A stretch of DNA of 64,000 nucleotides from contig CM034547.1 in NCBI GenBank assembly GCA_020055645.1, positions 47,218,409-47,282,408 on the forward strand. The letters are read 5' to 3'. Every line of letters begins with the position of its first letter. The stretch's first letter is position 1. Under the pieces are notes generated by a model. That model was not told the DNA's origin. It saw nothing but the letters and a program-made list of their open reading frames with translations, and made no database searches. The translations under genes were made by a program, and so were the position numbers. Positions 58,184-64,000 of this stretch are shown in pieces. This stretch comes from Tomocerus qinae. Taxonomy: Eukaryota; Arthropoda; Collembola; Entomobryomorpha; Tomoceridae.

Positions 58184-61100
58184 CTAGAAGTAGGCAGTAG
58201 GAAAAACAGTCTTCTAATTCATATTTTTATTATATCAGCTCTCAGTCATGCAAATTTATTTTATTATAAATTAACTCGGTGGACACATGACATAGGCTGT
58301 GACACAGCACACAAGTATTAGAGAGTGTGGACCTATTTGAGACATTGAATAATTTACTTCCTTTTCCTAATTATACAAAATTAACTGTCTGTGGGACCAA
58401 TTAAGCTGTAATTCTAATAATAAATCAAAATTGACATGTGTAGCAATGTAGTAAGCTACAGATAAAAGCACCGCCATAAATTTGACATGCTACTAATTGT
58501 AGCTGTGGTTCATTGGGAACAAAAATCATGTATTTCATTATGAATTATTGTAGCAGACATTTTTCATTCTTCTCCAATCAAAATCAATTGGCAAAGAGAG
58601 TAGTAGGTATTAAATATGTTGTAATGAACCTGTAATAAATGTGGATCAAGTAAATCCGGCCTGAATAGAAACAGGCTTTTTATAGTGTACAAACAAACCT
58701 ACATAAATATAATGAATTATTATGTTAATTGCACTGTACTATTATCGACTCATTCAAAAATGAATGACAATAATTAAGACCCAATTTAACTGCATTCAAT
58801 GACTCTCTTCCTTTGCTGCTCCTATTCACATCCACCCAACATTGATACTCATTTACGTATGTAGACATAATTTTACATCAATTCCATATCAAGATAGGAT
58901 GAGTACAGCTAGCTACAAATTGTACATAATATAAAATATTATTAATGTAAATGTACCTAGTATTTATATTAATTGTACCATTTTAAACAGTTAGTGTATC
59001 CTAATTGCAGCACCATAATATAGTGTGCACAAGTCTTTACAGCGACGAAAAGATGGGTAAATTCCAAAAACTTTTAAACCAAATGAACGATATTTTGTAA
59101 ATGCATTTTATGTCACCACGTAGTACGTAGCTATGTACTAGTTTTGTTATAATATTTAAGTGCAATGTAAAAATCGTTCTGCAATCAAAATAGACAGTGA
59201 GGTTGGGATGAGATGCTAAGTATACACAATTAGTACATTACGTAGTATTATTATGTTTTTCGGTTGATCGACTATTGATATTAAGAAATGAGTTTTAAAC
59301 TAGCTAAAGACAGTTTGTAGATTTTCTAACTGTGTATTAGTGGCCAAATATTACTGTAAGCGTGTTAATAGTGTATTGTAAAAATGTCTTGCAATGTTGG
59401 AAGCCGCAATAGATTATTTTTATCAATGAGAATCCATTAATAATTAATTTAGCAATTAAAAGGGTATACCACACCCTTCGAACTTAAAGACGTGGTCGTA
59501 AGTGAGAAATAGTTTAAAGCTGTACAATATTGACCGCATATACCTGTATAGTTATAAATTGTAAATATTTTATAAGGTTATAATTGTTTTTACCTATGCC
59601 TACTAATTTGTTACGCAACTTATCCAAATAGACATTGATCATGTATTTTGGTCATCCAAATTACCTTTTACTTTTCTAACCAATCCAATTTGAGCAAATG
59701 TATCTGCTTTGTATGTATCTGGATCTTTCTAATTTCAATAACGTATTTTGTACATATTGCACCCCATCCCATTATTATGTACCAGTGTAAATGTATTTAG
59801 AGACATAGTTTGCCATTATTTTCTACATAGTCCATTTTGACTACTAAACACAGACACAATGTTCCATATTCCATCCAAGATTAGCTAACTTTTAAAAGTA
59901 AACTTTTTAGCACATGTGTTCTGTTTTTGTTTTATCATACAGCAGTTGTTTGTCTTTACTGCTATGGGTCTGTTTAATTTTAAATGTATTTAGTGTGATA
60001 AAAGTATAGGTAATGTTCTTGAGATGCGGTTTTCGTTACTAAAGGACAACCTGGTTTGCTTTTTTAGCTTTGCTTAACCATTTGCTTTAAACAAAAACGG
60101 AAATTATAGTGGAGCACTGTTTTGTCTCCTGTTGCCTCAACTGTGTCTCAAAGATCACATTTCTCCGGTTAGCCTTTTCTTCTTGAACTAATCTAATTGC
60201 AAGAATGAAACCTTGAGTGCTCGACTTACTTAAATTACACATTCGCAATGAGCAAAGATAACTATTAACGAGTGCAGATATGCTTAACCTGAATAGTTTC
60301 GAGAGTGAAGCAGTTTTCATTAAGTTGAATGTGGAAAAGTAGGTACAATGTATATGTCTATTACACGGGCGTATAGCGTGTAGCCACCACACACCCCAAA
60401 TGTTGTTTATACATACTTAGCATATATAGCTGTTTGAAAATACCTAATAAGTGGATTTCAGTGTAGATTAATGCCTTTAGTGCATGATACATAATTAATC
60501 TAAGTAATAAATATATCCTTTTATCGTATGGTAATTTTAGAATCACTTACCCCTATCACGGTTCGTCAAGTACTATATACATATAAGTAGAAAAGAATAA
60601 ACAATTATCGAAGCTTTAATAATAATACTGATATTTTAACATTTATAATTGTATATTGAGTTACTTACGTAGTATAACTTTATTGTAAATTGAGAAAACA
60701 TCTCTAAAGACAATACTCAAGGACAAATGGTAGGTAAAAAGTTCTTATGTAATAATGTTTTTGTTTATGTTATTATAACTCTGTTATTTCCTGATTCTAC
60801 TCTATCTGCTGCAATGTAATTTATACTCTTACTATTGATGACAATAAAATACTTCAGTAAACTACCCAATGCATTACCAAATTAGGTATTCACCTACTGC
60901 TATCATTTTACCCATAACTACAAATTACAATGTCAAAGCTTTAGCGATCAACACAAATTGAGGCTCACATAACTCACGCATTGTTATACCTTCAGGGTCT
61001 GAAGAGTGGTTTCATACAGTTTGTCTATAGGAGAATAAGGTAATCAAACAACTATTGTGGGTTTATACTCTTCAAGTTAGGCTACTTATACCAGTTTAGC

Positions 61101-63611
61101 CCTACAGAATGAAATGCAAAATTAAAATTAAATACAAACATTTCTCTAGGCATTTAGCTCCATAATTAAATTGTTAATGTGTTGTGTCAACAGGCAATAT
61201 AAGTCGAAGTGGAATTACGCTAACAAACCTCATCACTAGCTTAAAATGAGTTGTTAATAGGTAGTTACATTTAAACGATCCGTAATTCTTGTACTTGCAT
61301 CTGCATGGACATGGACTAAATAAAACTCAAAACCATAAGATTATCCGGATCGAGACGAGACTTACGCAATGGGGCATTGTGATTTTGTTTTATTTTTTCC
61401 CGTTTAAGTGCTATGACTATAGCACTTTGTGTCTTGTATTCTATCCCATTAATTTAATCTCATCTAATACCATCACTATTTCTAATCTAATGCGATATGG
61501 AAAATAAAAGTATGCGGATGTCTTCATATCAGAGTGTACTTTAGTCTTCATGAGAATATTCATCAATGTACTGAATCTGCACTTTTAGTTTTCACAAAAT
61601 TCACTGGTAAATGACTATAATATAATACTAATAAAATCATATTATTATTTATACATCCGCTAGGTCCGCTACCCATTAGCTAAATTATCATAATGTAGCA
61701 TGGTAATGGTAAACTGGGTAAGTTTTGTGCAATAATTTAACTTTATAGTGGAACTGACGTCTCAGATGTGACTTGGGTTGGGATTTCATAATTTTGTGCC
61801 TTTCTCAACACAGTCGTAATAAATAAGCACGCCATTGCCATATACTAAGCCAAAATTTTTCGGCATTCAAACATATTAGAACGAACACCTGCACATCTTG
61901 TAAAGAAAGTGGCATTTTCTCTGCTATGATGGTAATAATAAAGAATACATATAGCTAATATAACTACAATAAATTAGCAAGTGTTGTTAATTAATTATAA
62001 GCATACTGTTCCTATACATATAAGATATATGCTTAACATACGAATGATATCGGTTTGACATGTCACAAGAATTTGTCCGGCTGTAAAGAAAAGTGTGCAT
62101 TGGCATTGGGAAATTCTTTCTATTCGGATTTACAATAGCCATGAAAATGTTTTATAAATGTTCAGTCCCCTGTTGTATAAACATTAATCATATTTCAGGG
62201 TCGTAATTACTGAGTTACGCTCTACAAGAAAGCTGAATCAGAAGAGAGACTACAAACGACATTAGCTAAAGCTTGGAAATCAATGAGATGAGAAAGGGCA
62301 CGTTATCTGTCATTCTAATAGCACTTATCTTAGTTTAGAGTCAGTTACTGTATAAACCGAAGATACTGACTGACAGTACATATCAAGCATAGATATAACA
62401 TCGCATGAGTAGTGAGAGCTGTACAGTAAACTGGGTAATACCCGGGTGAAAACATCCGAAAATAGCTTTTAGAGGAGGATATGCATGTGGAACAGGGGAA
62501 ATGAATGTTCACGTCTTTGTACCTACTACTATATTTACTACTGTATGCAAACATAGTGTCTTTCTCTGATACGTATAATAAATGGCATTAGAGTTTATTA
62601 TTATCCATTTAGATTAATGTATTAAATACCTACAGCAGAGTCTTTAGATGTATACAAATTCTGAATAGTTAAATATATAGGAACTTTTCAGCCAGTCACT
62701 ACTGGAGGAGAATGAAGTATGAAGAATTTGGTATAGCCATTATTATTATGTTTACTTTAGGATCCACATCTAAATAAATAGCACACTTTTCCACATGATT
62801 CTGTTGTTGCCTTGATCGTCACATCGCAAGTCAGAAAACGGAACTCCTACAAACAGTTGTTCTCGTTGAAGAAGACGTAATAATATATTTACAAAATGCT
62901 TCATATAACGAACCGAAATACTTATGTACTTCACTTGCGTACTTTCCTATGGAGTTATCGGCACATGGTACATTTTTGTGTTTGCTAGTTCTCACTAGCA
63001 CACATCAGTACACTTAAATACATTATCCTAGTTTAAGAATACATATTATGTTAATTTTCTATGCAGTCCTCTTTCCCTGGGGTATCCGTCGTTCTTCGGC
63101 GTTCCTGGTGGATCTATAGTATTAGTGTTAGCCTCCCCGAGTTTTAAGTTTTGCTGATGATATGGCTTGCTATTCTGCTACGGAGTTGTATTTACTAAAG
63201 TATTGTATATAGAGCAAAGTAGACAAGGCGACATGAAACTACGAAGACAGAATGAATAGAAAAGCAAGAATGAGAATGTGACCAGGTCGGCTAGAAGCCA
63301 AATTTTTCTCAATAGAAAATACTAGAGTATTAACGATACGAAGAAACAAGTTCGGAAGGAAACCTAATCACAATCACAACTCACTGCAATAGACAAACAG
63401 TTGCCTTGCTTTTTAAGCTTGCTCTAAATTCTAAATATCTTGAAAACATTACCACCCTAATCTAGTTCTTGAATTTTTCATTGCTAAAACTAAAGCTAAC
63501 TTTCGAGTTAGTTATACTTTCGTTTAGTTATACTTATCAAGCAATCACTCTCAAGTGGACTCCTCTATTCTTCAATCCTAGTTTCGTTTTTCTGCCCATT
63601 TCATCAACACT
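58184..63611. other. Long 3' region of the Fuseless-family gene and intergenic DNA
   Basis: 5.4 kb of AT-rich sequence with no supported coding gene. Includes likely 3' UTR of the preceding gene (several AATAAA words, for example near 58420 and 60843). Open frames of 60-100 codons on both strands have no family resemblance and irregular composition. Confidence 0.5.
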
Positions 63612-64000
63612 ATGGAAAATAACGGTCCTTCGGTGCCAAATGGCCCTCCAGGAGCCACTTTTGTTTCTGTTGAGTATGAAGTCTATGGTCAAGTTCAAGG
63701 TAAGTTTTTTCACTCCATATAATAACAATATTAAACCATTTGAAACAATATCTCATCCTCTTACTTTGAATTTGCACATATAATTATTACTGTTACACTA
63801 ATAAACACTAAAGACATTATCTTTTAAACGTTCTTTTACGAAATAAATGGAAAGTTTTGATTTTTTTAAATTTTAACTGTACATAGGATGCTACTTTCCC
63901 AAATATGCCAAAGAAATTGCAGAACAAGGAAATATTGGAGGCTGGGTTAAAAATACTAAGCAAGGAACGATTGTTGGAAAACTTAATGGAACCATAGCCA
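63612..64000 (+). CDS. Acylphosphatase-like protein, 3' end missing
   Basis: Exon 1 is 63612-63699 and exon 2 starts at 63887 and runs off the window. The product begins MENNGPSVPNGPPGATF, then VSVEYEVYGQVQG and GGWVKNTKQGTIVGKLNG, which match the acylphosphatase fold (first strand, phosphate loop region and the conserved GWVKNT with its catalytic Asn, here N52). The phosphate loop reads QGCYFPKYAKE, whereas active acylphosphatases have QGVxFR: the catalytic Arg is replaced by Pro34. If correct, hydrolysis of acyl phosphates would be lost or changed. The 12-residue Gly/Pro-rich N-terminal extension is unusual but not exceptional. Confidence 0.88.

Noticed and set aside
60087..60392. 101-codon minus-strand open frame
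   Set aside because: Irregular composition, no family match, no splice context; likely chance in non-coding DNA.

Overview
This window is eukaryotic nuclear DNA, most likely from an arthropod. Genes are split by many short introns (mostly about 50-300 bp) with GT-AG boundaries, DNA between genes is AT-rich, and several families match arthropod or metazoan proteins, including a Fuseless-type membrane protein and an insect-type GMC oxidoreductase. A springtail or similar basal hexapod would fit, but that is a guess. No prokaryotic features, rRNA, tRNA or CRISPR array were seen.

Twelve protein-coding genes could be assembled exon by exon with consistent reading phase. Left to right: UBR7-like ubiquitin ligase (-, 3' end outside the window), INO80C/Ies6 (-), KIF16B/Klp98A kinesin-3 with FHA and PX domains (+, 21 exons), a secreted-type GMC oxidoreductase (-, 13 exons), a GNAT acyl/acetyltransferase (+), RNA polymerase I subunit POLR1E/PAF53 (-), pterin-4a-carbinolamine dehydratase PCBD (+), cytosolic malate dehydrogenase MDH1 (-), the ER lectin ERLEC1 with two MRH domains (+), TATA-binding protein TBP (-), a Fuseless-family multipass membrane protein (+), and an acylphosphatase-like gene cut by the right edge (+). 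After the two leftmost genes, strands alternate up to the last gene, giving divergent promoters (GMC/GNAT coding exons only 144 bp apart) and convergent 3' ends. The genes are unrelated housekeeping and signalling functions, not a cluster for one pathway.

The unusual part is the repeat content. Between UBR7 and INO80C lie three successive long inverted repeats (5.8-7.2 kb), one a perfect 96-bp arm hairpin. Three elements have hAT-like 8-bp target duplications: 5536-5784, a very GC-rich one at 8175-8626 just upstream of the INO80C start, and 44716-45300. The last is nested inside a TA-flanked inverted-repeat element (44155-45594) within a TBP intron. A further family with a roughly 40-bp minisatellite, a GGAC microsatellite and a 3' hairpin (Helentron/DINE-like in architecture) occurs at 4.5 kb, 27.8-29.0 kb and 45.7-46.4 kb. 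A short, stop-containing fragment of a GMC oxidoreductase coding region sits in a KIF16B intron, about 3.3 kb from the intact GMC gene.

Main caveats: exon models are read by eye from splice signals and protein-family similarity; untranslated exons, promoters and polyadenylation sites are mostly not determined; element class names are inferred from end structure only.
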